Shown here piece by piece: positions 31,754 to 40,187 of a stretch of 64,000 bases of DNA. The number at the start of each line of letters is the position of its first letter. The stretch's first letter is position 1. The stretch covers positions 6,448,001-6,512,000 of the forward strand of contig NZ_CP134500.1 of assembly GCF_031760065.1 (NCBI RefSeq). Reading direction: 5' to 3'. The translations under genes and the position numbers were made by a program. The notes beneath the pieces are model-generated. The model was not told the DNA's origin. It made no database searches and saw only the letters and a program-made list of their open reading frames with translations. Origin of the DNA: Streptomyces durocortorensis (GTDB lineage Bacteria > Actinomycetota > Actinomycetes > Streptomycetales > Streptomycetaceae).

Positions 31754-33535
31754 GTGTCAGGTGCTGTTTCCCGATTGCGCTCCCCGCTCGTCGCCGTCGC
31801 CGGGGCGGCTCTCGTCGCCCCCCTGGCCCTCGTCGGCCCGGCCCGCGCCGCGGCGGACCCGGCGTACACCGTCACCCCCCTGACGTTCACCGTCGAGGCG
31901 GGCGACCGCTCCTGCACGGTGGACGCCGATCTCTACCGCCCCGCCGGGGTCGACGCGGACCGGCCCGCTCCCGCCGTCCTCGCCACCAACGGCTTCGGCG
32001 GCAGCAAGTCCGACGGCTCGACCGACGCCATCGGCAAGGCCTTCGCCGAGCGCGGCTACGTCGGCCTGGTCTACTCGGGCCTCGGCTTCGGCAAGTCCGG
32101 CTGCCTGATCACGCTGGACGACCCCGCCGTCGACGGGCGGGCGGCGAGCGAACTCCTCGACTTCCTCGGGGGCGTCCGCGCGGCCGACGACGGCACCAAG
32201 GCCGACTTCGTCACCCAGGACGCCGACGGCGACCCGCGCGTCGGCATGATCGGCGGCTCCTATGGCGGCGCGATCCAGCTCGCCACCGCCGCCGTCGACC
32301 CCCGTCTCGACGCGCTCGTCCCGCTGATCACCTGGAACGACCTCGCCTACGCACTCGCGCCCAACGGCACCGGGGCGCACACCGGCGTCACCTCCGATGT
32401 GCCCGGCGTCTTCAAGTGGCAGTGGGCCAACGGCTTCTACCTCATCGGCGAGGGCCAGCCGCTCCTGAACCCGAGCCTGGACCCGTCCCGGATCAACCGG
32501 CTGGACTGCCTGCACTTCACCACCCGCGCCTGCGAGACGATCCGTCTCCTCAACTCCGGCCGCTACCCCGCCGACAAGGCCGAGGCGATGCTCGCCTACG
32601 CGCGCAGTGTCTCGCCCGTCTCCTACCTCGACCGGGTCAAGGCCCCCACCCTGATCGTCCAGGGCCAGGCCGACAGCCTGTTCAACCTCAACGAGGCCAC
32701 CGCCACGTACCGGACGCTCAAGGCGCAGGGCACCGAGACCAAGATGATCTGGCAGTCGTGGGGGCACAGCGGCGGCCAGGTGCCCGGCGAGCTCGACCTG
32801 GGGCAGGGCAATCTGGAGACCAGTCACGTGGGGCAGCGGGTTCTGGCCTGGTTCGACCGCCACCTCCGCGGGAAGGCGGACACCGACACCGGACCCGCGT
32901 TCTCCTACTACCGTTCCTGGCAGAGAGGTTACGGTACCGCCGACGACGTCCCGGACCTCTCGCGGACGATGTACCTCTCCGGCGACGGCAAGCTCGTCGA
33001 CAACCGCTCCAAGGTGGCGCGCGGCAGCCGCAAGTACGTCAACTGGCCGGTGCCGACCAGCCACTCGGAGAGCTCGATCGCCCCGCTGATCGGGCTGCCC
33101 GACCCCAAGCCGTACGACACCAAGGGCACCTACCTCGGCTGGCGCAGCGAACCGCTCACCGAGCCGCTCGACGTCGTCGGCGCGCCGAAGGCCACCCTGA
33201 AGGTCGTCTCCCCGAGGGCGGAACGGGTCCAGAACAGCGGCGACGCCTCGGACAAGCTCGTCCTGTTCGCCAAGGTCTACGACGTCGCGCCCGACGGCAG
33301 CCGCAAGCTCGTGAACCGGCTCGTCTCCCCGGTGCGGGTCCCCGATGTCACCCGGCCCTTCACGGTCGAGCTGCCCGGCATCGTCCACCGGTACGGGAAG
33401 GGGCACCGCCTGGAGTTCGTGATCGCCGCCAGCGACACCGCGTACTTCGGCAACCGGGGCATCAAGCCCGTCACCGTGGTCCATGCCCCCGAGGACACGG
33501 GTGTCCTGGAGCTGCCCGTGGTCCCGACGGGCTGA
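31754..33535 (+). CDS. Secreted S15/CocE-NonD family hydrolase (Xaa-Pro dipeptidyl-peptidase-like)
   Basis: 593 residues from a GTG at 31754 with GGAGG 5 nt before it. Signal peptide: SRLRSPLVAVAGAALVAPLALVGPARA, cut after ARA. The catalytic domain has YVGLVYSGLGFGKS, the nucleophile Ser169 in GMIGGSYGGA, PTLIVQGQADSLFN with the acid, and His in WGHSGGQVPGE. The C-terminal jelly-roll domain of the S15 type runs from about 400 (TMYLSGDGKL ... LPGIVHRYGKGHRLEFVIAASD). It probably acts on extracellular esters or X-Pro peptides. Expression is likely controlled through the palindrome at 31715-31730. Confidence 0.87.
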   Translation: MSGAVSRLRSPLVAVAGAALVAPLALVGPARAAADPAYTVTPLTFTVEAGDRSCTVDADLYRPAGVDADRPAPAVLATNGFGGSKSDGSTDAIGKAFAERGYVGLVYSGLGFGKSGCLITLDDPAVDGRAASELLDFLGGVRAADDGTKADFVTQDADGDPRVGMIGGSYGGAIQLATAAVDPRLDALVPLITWNDLAYALAPNGTGAHTGVTSDVPGVFKWQWANGFYLIGEGQPLLNPSLDPSRINRLDCLHFTTRACETIRLLNSGRYPADKAEAMLAYARSVSPVSYLDRVKAPTLIVQGQADSLFNLNEATATYRTLKAQGTETKMIWQSWGHSGGQVPGELDLGQGNLETSHVGQRVLAWFDRHLRGKADTDTGPAFSYYRSWQRGYGTADDVPDLSRTMYLSGDGKLVDNRSKVARGSRKYVNWPVPTSHSESSIAPLIGLPDPKPYDTKGTYLGWRSEPLTEPLDVVGAPKATLKVVSPRAERVQNSGDASDKLVLFAKVYDVAPDGSRKLVNRLVSPVRVPDVTRPFTVELPGIVHRYGKGHRLEFVIAASDTAYFGNRGIKPVTVVHAPEDTGVLELPVVPTG

Positions 33536-33540
33536 CACGG

Positions 33541-33572
33541 CTGTACCGCCGTTCACCCGAACGGCGGTACAG
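33541..33572 (+). terminator. Perfect 13-bp hairpin after the S15 hydrolase
   Basis: CTGTACCGCCGTT (33541-33553) and AACGGCGGTACAG (33560-33572) pair fully around a 6-nt loop, 5 bp after the stop codon. Confidence 0.75.
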
Positions 33573-33678
33573 GACCGTCCCCCGGACCCGGCGGACAGGC
33601 ATGCTGGGGCTCCGGGGGCGGCCGTGTGCGCGATGGGCGGCGGGCCGAACGGCGCAGGGCGAGCGGAAGGGCCGGACC

Positions 33679-33918
33679 ATGAGCCCCAAGGACGTATCGA
33701 ACGGCAGGGGGCGCGTCGCGGGATGGTTCACCCCCGGGCGCATCGCGGTCTCCGTGCTGGTCGTGCTCGTCATCGTGTTCATCTGCGTGAACACGAAGAA
33801 GGTCACCATCCGCGTGCTGATCCCCGAGGTGACCATGCCCCTCTGGTTCGCCCTGCTGGCCATGTTCCTGATCGGCGGGGTCTGCGGCGGCTACCTCTTC
33901 CGCCGCCGGGGCAAGTGA
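33679..33918 (+). CDS. Small LapA/DUF1049-type membrane protein
   Basis: 79 residues from the ATG at 33679 with GGAAGGG upstream. Two hydrophobic helices: RIAVSVLVVLVIVFICVNT and PLWFALLAMFLIGGVCGGYL, separated by KKVTIRVLIPEVTM, and ending in an RRRGK tail. This two-helix layout with V-x-I-x-L/I between is that of LapA-domain proteins. Function in Streptomyces unknown. Confidence 0.8.
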   Translation: MSPKDVSNGRGRVAGWFTPGRIAVSVLVVLVIVFICVNTKKVTIRVLIPEVTMPLWFALLAMFLIGGVCGGYLFRRRGK

Positions 33919-33946
33919 CGGCAGGCATGCTCCCGTGAGGGCCGGG

Positions 33947-34300
33947 TCAGGCCGTGACGTTGCGGTCCACGTACTCGAAGACCGAGCCGTCCGGGTGCAG
34001 CGCGATGAGGTTGCGGCCGGCCGGGGTCGGCACCGGGCCCGCGATGATCCGCGCGCCCGCCCGGGTCAGCGCCGCGCTCGCCTCGTCGACGTCCTTCACG
34101 GCGATGGTCGCGCCCACCTTGCGCAGCACCTCCAGCTCCGATTCGGGCCCGCTCATCAGGAGGAAGCAGCCGATCGCGGCGACCGACACCCCGCCGCGCT
34201 CGAAGCGCAGGGCCGGGGTGCCCGTCAGCCCCTCGTAGAAGGCCACCGCGGCCTCCAGGTCGTCGACGCAGATACGCAGCGTGGTTCCGAGGATCTCCAT
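33947..34300 (-). CDS. VOC (glyoxalase/bleomycin-resistance) family protein
   Basis: 117 residues from the ATG at 34300. One VOC module: LGTTLRICVDDLEAAVAFYEGLTG at the start and GPVPTPAGRNLIALHPDGSVFEYVDR at the end, the usual betaalphabetabetabeta repeats. A metal-ligand Glu in FEYVD is kept, others are unclear, so activity cannot be assigned. TACCCT (34308-34313) is 7 nt upstream of the ATG and no ribosome-binding site is seen, so the mRNA may be leaderless. Confidence 0.82.
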   Translation of the reverse strand: MEILGTTLRICVDDLEAAVAFYEGLTGTPALRFERGGVSVAAIGCFLLMSGPESELEVLRKVGATIAVKDVDEASAALTRAGARIIAGPVPTPAGRNLIALHPDGSVFEYVDRNVTA

Positions 34301-34379
34301 GACCACGAGGGTAGTTGGCGGCCGGTGGGAGCGTGATCGATTCTGCCCTGCCGGACTCCGACTGCCGGGGGAACGGCGA

Positions 34380-34406
34380 AGCCCGCGCTCTCGTGGAGCG
34401 CGGGCT
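34380..34406 (-). terminator. Perfect 11-bp hairpin downstream of the methyltransferase
   Basis: AGCCCGCGCTC (34380-34390) and GAGCGCGGGCT (34396-34406) enclose a 5-nt loop, 43 bp past the stop of the minus-strand methyltransferase gene. Confidence 0.7.
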
Positions 34407-34449
34407 CCCGGCCGCCCCGGGGCGTCGCACCCGGCTCCGCGCCGGGCCC

Positions 34450-35259
34450 TCACGCCCGGCACAGCACCTCGCCGTGCGGGACCATGAACCAGCCGTCGCC
34501 CTCCTCGCCCCAGGCGCGCCACGCCGCAGCGATGGCCGTGAGCTGCTCGGCGCTCGCATGGCCGCCCCGCACCGCCAGTTCGGCGTAGACCGAGTCCGTC
34601 GTACGGTCCGCCCACAGCCTGCTCCACCAGGCGCGGCTCTCCGGGGTGGCGAAGCACCAGGCGGCCGCTGTCGGGGTGATGTCGGTGAACCCGGCCTGCC
34701 GCGCCCAGGAGAGGAGCCTGCGTCCGGCGTCGGGCTCGCCGCCGTTGGCGCGGGCCACCCGTCCGTATACGTCCAGCCATTCGGTCAGGCCGGGCCCCTC
34801 AGGGAACCAGGTCATCGCCGCGTAGTCGCTGTCGCGTGCCGCGACCACGCCGCCGGGCCGGCAGACGCGCCGCATCTCGCGCAGCGCCTGGACCGGGTCG
34901 CCCACGTGCTGGAGCACCTGATGGGCGTGGACCACGTCGAAGGAGTCGTCGGGGAAATCCAGGGCGTGGACGTCGGCCACCGCGAACTCGACGTTGGCCA
35001 GGCCCCGTTCGGCTGCGACTCCGGCGGCCTGGTCGAGGATGGCCGTACCGGTGTCGACCGCCGTCACGCGGCCCGGCGCGACCAGGGCGGCCAGGTCGGC
35101 GGTGATGGTCCCGGGGCCGCAGCCGACGTCCAGCACGGCCAGGCCCGGGCGGAGTTCACCGAGCAGATACGCCGCCGAGTTGGCGGCGGTCCGCCAGCGG
35201 TGCGAGCGCAGGACCGACTCGTGGTGGCCGTGCGTGTACACGGCGGTCTCCTTCGGCAT
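34450..35259 (-). CDS. Class I SAM-dependent methyltransferase
   Basis: 269 residues. SAM-binding motif I is LAVLDVGCGPGTITADLAAL (about 41-60), the acidic end of strand 2 is VTAVDTG, and motif IV is FDVVHAHQVLQHVGDP, with LREMRRVCRPGG as post-motif; this is the UbiE/Methyltransf_11 pattern. The start MPKETAVYTHGHHESVLRSHRWRT is a common N terminus of small-molecule methyltransferases. Substrate unknown. Single-gene unit between a hairpin and an AT-rich patch. Confidence 0.87.
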   Translation of the reverse strand: MPKETAVYTHGHHESVLRSHRWRTAANSAAYLLGELRPGLAVLDVGCGPGTITADLAALVAPGRVTAVDTGTAILDQAAGVAAERGLANVEFAVADVHALDFPDDSFDVVHAHQVLQHVGDPVQALREMRRVCRPGGVVAARDSDYAAMTWFPEGPGLTEWLDVYGRVARANGGEPDAGRRLLSWARQAGFTDITPTAAAWCFATPESRAWWSRLWADRTTDSVYAELAVRGGHASAEQLTAIAAAWRAWGEEGDGWFMVPHGEVLCRA

Positions 35260-35341
35260 GACGGTGAGTCCTCTCCCGAAAACCTCGCGCCGACGGGTGC
35301 GGCGACAGCCACCACCGTACGCGGCGATGCCGAATAGTGAG

Positions 35342-35359
35342 ATATGCGTCTTGCTATAT
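35342..35359. promoter_or_regulatory. AT-rich imperfect inverted repeat
   Basis: ATATGC-GTCTT-GCTATAT is an inverted repeat with one extra base, in an AT-rich patch unusual for this sequence. It lies upstream of the methyltransferase (minus strand) and just past the end of the PAP2/lipid kinase gene, so it fits an operator or UP-element for the methyltransferase. Confidence 0.35.
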
Positions 35360-35379
35360 GGACTCGCTCGTCCGGGGGC

Positions 35380-36888
35380 TCAGATCGGCATCGGGCAGTA
35401 GACGGTCAGCGCCTCCGGCAGCTTGTCGATCGTCAACTCCGTTCCGGAGTGAGCTACTTCACCGTCGTACGCGTACGGAGTCCCCGGCGCCAGACCGGCG
35501 ATCCGCACCCGCCGCCGACGTACCGCCGCATGGGCGGGGGAGCGGGTCAGTGGTCCCGCCACCGCCGCGGCGAGCAGCCGCAGCGCGGGGCCCCGGCCGC
35601 CGTGCACCACCCGTACGTCCAGCAGCCCGTCCGCCAGGTTGTGGCGGCGGCCCGGGGCGGGGCCCACCCGCTGGAACAGCCCGTTGCCGACGAACAGCAG
35701 CCACAACGGCCTTCGGCGGCCCTGGAGTTCGGCCTCCAGTGGTCGCTGCCCGCGCAGTACGTGCAGCGCCGCGAGCACGCCCGCCGGCCAGCCGCCGATC
35801 CGGGGCGACCAGCGCTCCCTGGTGCGCACCAGGTCCGGATAGACGCCCAGGGAGAAGGCGTTGAGGAAGTAGCCGTCCGCGCCGTCTTCCCCCTTCGGCC
35901 CCGGCCGGAAGCGGCCCAGGTCCACCCGGATCGCATCGCCCGCCGTGAGGGCGGCCGCGGTGTCCTGGACGGTCTCGATGCCGAGGTCGTAGGCGAAGTG
36001 GTTGAGCGTCCCGCCGGGGAGGACGGCGAGCGGGATGCCGTGCGTCGCCGCTACCGAGGCCGCCAGGTTCACCGTGCCGTCGCCCCCGCAGATCCCGAGC
36101 GCCCGACCCCGGCCCGCCGCCTCGTCCAGGGCCGTCGACAGCTCGTCGGGAGCGACCTCCACGACCTCCGCGGCGGGCAGCGCCTCGCGGACGAGCGACG
36201 CGGTCGCGGTAGCGGTGCCCGACTCCCGGTTCACCACGACCACGAGGCCCTTCCCGCCGGGCAGTGCCGGGGCCTCGCCGGGCGGACGGCCGGGGGCGGG
36301 CAGCTGGCCCCGCGTCGGGACCACCCCGCGCAGGGCGAACGCGGCTCCTATGCCGAGTGCCGCCCCCGCCAGGACATCGCTCGGGTAGTGGACCCCCGTG
36401 TAGACGCGGGAGGCCGCCACAGCCATCGCGACCGGGGCCACGACCGCACCCCAGCCCCGGGACTCCAGGGTCACACCGGTGGCGAACGCGGCGGCCGACG
36501 CGGCATGGCCGGAGGGGAAGGACGTGGTGACCGGCTGCCGCTTGAGCTGTCGCACGATCGGCACCAGATCGACTATCGGCCGCTCGCGGCGCACCGCGCC
36601 CTTGGCGACGGTGTTGATCGCCGCCGAGGCCACGGCGAGGGACGCGACCCCGCGCAGCGCGGCCCGCCGGGACCGTGCACTGCTGCCGAGAGCGGCGATC
36701 CCGGCAGCCGCCCCGAACCACAGCAGCCCGTGGTTGGCGCTCCGGCTCAGCCGGGGCAGCAGCGGATCGGCGCCCGGCCAGTGCCGGTCCGCGACGCTCC
36801 GGAACACGGCCAGGTCCTGCCCCTGGAGCCAGTGCCGCAACCGGGCAGTGGCAGGGGCGGCGGTGGGTGAGGTTCTCGGTGTCGGCAT
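35380..36888 (-). CDS. PAP2 phosphatase / diacylglycerol kinase-family lipid kinase fusion
   Basis: 502 residues. N-terminal part: membrane PAP2 phosphatase with the three-part signature KGAVRRERP (96-104), FPSGHAAS (124-131) and SRVYTGVHYPSD (160-171). C-terminal part (from about 213): a DAGK/sphingosine-kinase catalytic domain with VVVNRESGT, GICGGDGTVNLAAS (268-272 GGDGT), LPGGTLNHFAYDLGI and LDVRVVHGG. One chain thus carries opposite chemistries on lipid phosphates: the phosphatase site faces outside or in the membrane, the kinase site the cytoplasm. No ribosome-binding site is evident. Both active sites look intact. Confidence 0.9.
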   Translation of the reverse strand: MPTPRTSPTAAPATARLRHWLQGQDLAVFRSVADRHWPGADPLLPRLSRSANHGLLWFGAAAGIAALGSSARSRRAALRGVASLAVASAAINTVAKGAVRRERPIVDLVPIVRQLKRQPVTTSFPSGHAASAAAFATGVTLESRGWGAVVAPVAMAVAASRVYTGVHYPSDVLAGAALGIGAAFALRGVVPTRGQLPAPGRPPGEAPALPGGKGLVVVVNRESGTATATASLVREALPAAEVVEVAPDELSTALDEAAGRGRALGICGGDGTVNLAASVAATHGIPLAVLPGGTLNHFAYDLGIETVQDTAAALTAGDAIRVDLGRFRPGPKGEDGADGYFLNAFSLGVYPDLVRTRERWSPRIGGWPAGVLAALHVLRGQRPLEAELQGRRRPLWLLFVGNGLFQRVGPAPGRRHNLADGLLDVRVVHGGRGPALRLLAAAVAGPLTRSPAHAAVRRRRVRIAGLAPGTPYAYDGEVAHSGTELTIDKLPEALTVYCPMPI

Positions 36889-37218
36889 GGCTCAGCGAAT
36901 ACCCGGCCCGGCTGCCCTGAACCAGCAGGCGCGCTGAGACCCGCAGCGCGCGACTCCGCCGACCGGCGCAACGGCCCACGGACCGGCCCCCCTCCCGCAC
37001 GGCTGCCCGATTTGAGCGGGCGGCAGGCCCGGAACCTCCGTATAAAGGGCCCAGAGGCACAAAGGGCCCAGAGGCCACGGGCCCCGCTGTCTCCGGGCGA
37101 GCGGCAGGGACGGGCGGCGGGACGCGCGCGACGGGCGGCGGACACGCGCGGCGAGTGGCAGGCGTGTGGCGGGCGAGCGGCTAATGACGGGCGAGTGGCG
37201 GAGGAGGGCCGGATACGG
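36889..37218. other. Divergent intergenic region, 330 bp, with short direct repeats
   Basis: Holds the start regions of the PAP2/kinase gene (minus) and the aminotransferase homologue (plus). A TATAAA box at 37041-37046 could be a -10 for the latter, with no good -35. AAAGGGCCCAGAGGC occurs twice, at 37044-37058 and 37061-37075 (17-bp period). Downstream to 37200 is G-rich with several copies of GGCGAGYGGC. I see no gene in it. Confidence 0.4.
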
Positions 37219-38529
37219 ATGAACGGCACCGAGGACACCGGCGGCCCCGGGGATACCCCCCGCCCCCCGCACGGGGAACGCACGCCCGGCGGGCCCGGTG
37301 ATGCCCGGGGGAGGCCCCGCCCCCCGCACGAGGACCACGGCCCCGTTCGGTACGGGCCGTCCGCGCCCGAGCCCGGGCTGCCCGTGCTTCCCGAGCTGGC
37401 CGCCCACCTCGCCGCCGCCTCCACGCGGACCCGCGCCGAGCCTCCCGGCGGCGGGACGGCGCTGCGGGAGGCGGCCCGGGGCTACTGGGACCGGCGCGGG
37501 CTGCACGGGACGGTCGGCGGCATCGCCGCCGCCCCCGGAGCCCAGCCGCTGCTCCTGGCCCTGATCGGCGCACACGGCGGTGACGTCCTCATGCCGCGCC
37601 CGTGCCCGGCCACCTGGACGCCCCAGGCCCGGCTGCTCGGGCAGCCCGCCTACCACGTGCCGACCCCCGCCGAGTGCGGCGGCGTCCCCGATCCGTACGC
37701 CCTGCTGGAGACCGTCCGCCGGGTACGCGCCGAGGGCGGCAGGCCCAAGCTGCTGCTCCTGTCCGTCGTCGACGACCCCACCGCCACCGTCGCCCCGCCC
37801 GAACTGGTCCGCGAGGCCTGCGAGGCCGCCGTCGGCGAGGGGCTGCACATCATCAGCGACGAGACCTGGCGCGACACCGTGCACCGGCCCCGCGACACCG
37901 TCCTGCTCAGCCCCGCCGAGATGTGCCCCGACGACGTCACCGTGCTCACCGACCTGTCCGGGGCCCTCACACCCGCCGCCTGGCCGGTCGCCGTCGCCCG
38001 TTTCCCGGACACCGCGAAGGCCGCCGTGCGCCACGCCCGTACCCTCGACATCCTCACCGCGCTCGGCGCCCTCGTCGCCGGACCGCTCGCACACGCAGCC
38101 GCCCACGCCCTCGGCGAGCCGGAGTCCGTACGGGAACGGATCGCGAGGGCCGCCGCCCTCCAGGCCGAGGTCGCCGCAGCCGCCCACCGCGCGGTCCTCG
38201 CCTCCGGCGCGCTCGCCCGCCCCCCGCAGGCGGGCCGCCACCTCTACGCCGACCTGGGTCCCCTGCGCTCCCGGCTGGCCGACCTCGGCGTCACCGACTC
38301 CATGGAGCTGGAGGAGTACCTGACCGAACGCCTCGGCGCGCCGACCCCGGGCGGCCACCGCTTCGGCGACGAACTGGGCGCCCTGCGCGTACGGCTGGGC
38401 ACCGGCCCTCTGCTGGGAGCCACCCCCCAGCAGCAGATGGAGTCCCTCACCTCAGCGGCGCCCCTGGAACTCCCGCACGTGGCGCGGGCACTGCGCGCCT
38501 TTGCAACGGCCCTCGGCGCACTGCGCTGA
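37219..38529 (+). CDS. Fold-type I aminotransferase homologue lacking the PLP lysine
   Basis: 436 residues from the ATG at 37219 (GAGGAGGG upstream); the frame is open 69 codons earlier but that part is low complexity. The fold is clear: GTVGGIAAAPGAQPLLLALI, DVLMPRPCPATWTPQARLLGQPAY, LLLLSVVDDPTAT, GLHIISDETWRDT, and VLTDLSGALTPAAWPVAVARFP. In active enzymes the last reads S-K with the Schiff-base lysine; here it is Ser247-Gly248. The Asp that binds the PLP nitrogen is kept (Asp214), but the neighbouring Tyr is Trp217 and the NPTG Asn is Asp. The C terminus is intact, so this is a conserved-looking protein unlikely to transaminate. Confidence 0.82.
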   Translation: MNGTEDTGGPGDTPRPPHGERTPGGPGDARGRPRPPHEDHGPVRYGPSAPEPGLPVLPELAAHLAAASTRTRAEPPGGGTALREAARGYWDRRGLHGTVGGIAAAPGAQPLLLALIGAHGGDVLMPRPCPATWTPQARLLGQPAYHVPTPAECGGVPDPYALLETVRRVRAEGGRPKLLLLSVVDDPTATVAPPELVREACEAAVGEGLHIISDETWRDTVHRPRDTVLLSPAEMCPDDVTVLTDLSGALTPAAWPVAVARFPDTAKAAVRHARTLDILTALGALVAGPLAHAAAHALGEPESVRERIARAAALQAEVAAAAHRAVLASGALARPPQAGRHLYADLGPLRSRLADLGVTDSMELEEYLTERLGAPTPGGHRFGDELGALRVRLGTGPLLGATPQQQMESLTSAAPLELPHVARALRAFATALGALR

Positions 38530-38547
38530 CCCGAGCGCCCTCCCCGC

Positions 38548-39198
38548 TCAGGCCGCCGCGCCTCCCGTCCCGTCGCCGAGCCGCGCCCGCAGCCTGCGCC
38601 ACACCGCCGGAGCACCGCTGATCAGCAGCGTCAGGGCCACCGCCGCCACCACCCCCTGCCACGGCTCGGGAAACAGCGAACCGCCCAGGATGCCGATCAG
38701 CTGGTACGTCGCCGCCCAGGCCAGACACGCCGGAACATCGCCCCGGGCGAACCGCCGCAGCGGCATCCTGCCCAGCAGGCACGCCAGCATCACCGGAATC
38801 CGGCCGGCCGGCATCAGCCGGGACAGGACCAGCACCGTCCCGCCGCGCTCGTCCAGCTTCGCCTGGGCCTGGGCCAGCCGCTCCGGCGCGGCCCGCCGCG
38901 TGATCGCCTCCAGCCACCGCGAACCGTTCTTCGACCGCACCCCGCGCTGCCCCAGCCAGTACAGGCAGACGTCCCCCAGGAACGCGGCCGCCGAGGCCAC
39001 CACGAACACGAAGAGCAGCGCGAACGGGGACGTCTGGTGGAGCGCCACCACAGCCGCCGAACTCACCAGTGCCCCCGTCGGCACCACCGGCACCAGGGAC
39101 CCCAGTGCCACCAGGAGGAACAGTGTCGGGTAGCCGACCGCCTGCTGTGTCGACTCCGGCGGCAGCTCCCGCGCCACTGTCTGGATCTCGTCGATCAC
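38548..39198 (-). CDS. DedA/VTT-domain membrane protein
   Basis: 216 residues with about five hydrophobic segments. The VTT signature is present: FLGDVCLYWLGQRGV and the conserved ERGGTVLVLSRLMPAGRIPVMLA (Arg-x-x-P-x-x-R type motif SRLMPAGR). DedA-family proteins are proposed lipid scramblases or flippases. The gene starts as an ATGA overlap with the MBL hydrolase stop, so the two are one transcript; its end is only 18 bp from the converging aminotransferase homologue. Confidence 0.85.
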   Translation of the reverse strand: MIDEIQTVARELPPESTQQAVGYPTLFLLVALGSLVPVVPTGALVSSAAVVALHQTSPFALLFVFVVASAAAFLGDVCLYWLGQRGVRSKNGSRWLEAITRRAAPERLAQAQAKLDERGGTVLVLSRLMPAGRIPVMLACLLGRMPLRRFARGDVPACLAWAATYQLIGILGGSLFPEPWQGVVAAVALTLLISGAPAVWRRLRARLGDGTGGAAA

Positions 39199-39977
39199 CG
39201 GCCGGCCTCCGGCCGCACCCGTTCACCGTGCCCCAGCAGGTGCACCGTCACCTCCGGCGCGCGCTTCGCCGCGTGCCGGACGAACTCCTCGCCCGGGGCG
39301 TGGAACTCGTGCGGCCGCACCCCGTCCAGGCCGATCGGCCAGTACGTGCCGTAGTGCACCGGCACCGCCGACCGCGGCCCCAGCCGGGTCAGCGCCTCGG
39401 CGGCCCGGGCCGGGTCGAGATGGCCCTGCCCGAGGTAGGGGCCCCAGCCGCCCACCGGCAGCAGCGCCACGTCCACCGCGCCCACCGCCTCCGCCATCCC
39501 GTCGAACAGCCCGGTGTCCCCGGCGAAGTACGTCCGCGCCTCGCCCTCGACGACATAGCCCAGCGCGGGCACCCGGCGTGGGCCGACCGGCAGCCGCCGC
39601 CCGTCGTGCGCCGCCGGAACCGCCCGCACCCGCACCTCGCCGACCCGCACCTCCTCGCCCGCCCGCACCTCGGTCACATGCAGCCGCCGCACCCGCCGCA
39701 GCACCCGCAGACCCGGCACGGCCGCCACCGCGCCGCTCGGCACGATCAGCCGGGTGCCGGGAGCCACCCGGGCCAGCGAGGGCAGATGGAGGTGGTCGGA
39801 GTGCAGATGCGAGACCAGCACCACCTCGGCGACCGCGGCCTGCGGCGGCGGCACCTCGCCCCGGCGGCGGCGCAGATGCGCGAAGCGCCGCACGAACAGG
39901 GGGTCGGTCAGTACCCGCACCCCCGAATCCTCGATCGTGCAGGTGGCATGACCCCACCAGGTGACCTCCACCGGCAC
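39195..39977 (-). CDS. MBL-fold metal-dependent hydrolase
   Basis: 260 residues. Metal motif HLHSDH at 57-62 (VSHLHSDHLHLPS), with GHATCTIEDSGVRVLTDP at the start, AGDTGLF for the later Asp and VPVHYGTYWP for the last His. This is the UlaG/NAPE-PLD-like branch. Cytoplasmic. The N-acyl phosphatidylethanolamine phospholipase D similarity and the coupling to a DedA-type protein suggest, but do not prove, a phospholipid substrate. Confidence 0.87.
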   Translation of the reverse strand: MPVEVTWWGHATCTIEDSGVRVLTDPLFVRRFAHLRRRRGEVPPPQAAVAEVVLVSHLHSDHLHLPSLARVAPGTRLIVPSGAVAAVPGLRVLRRVRRLHVTEVRAGEEVRVGEVRVRAVPAAHDGRRLPVGPRRVPALGYVVEGEARTYFAGDTGLFDGMAEAVGAVDVALLPVGGWGPYLGQGHLDPARAAEALTRLGPRSAVPVHYGTYWPIGLDGVRPHEFHAPGEEFVRHAAKRAPEVTVHLLGHGERVRPEAGR

Positions 39978-40187
39978 GTCCGCCTCCTTGCTCGACCCCG
40001 GCGACCCCGTGTCCCGGTCCGGCCCGCGCCGCCCGTGCGGGGGAGCGCTGCCCGTACGAGCCTATGCGCCCCCCGTGCGGTTGCGCCGCCGACCGGAAGC
40101 CGCCGACCGGGGTCGGCGCTGTGAAAAGCTGGAGAACGGGCCCTTGACGGCCGGGCCCGCGGCTGAGAGGGCACGAGGTGGACCGGC

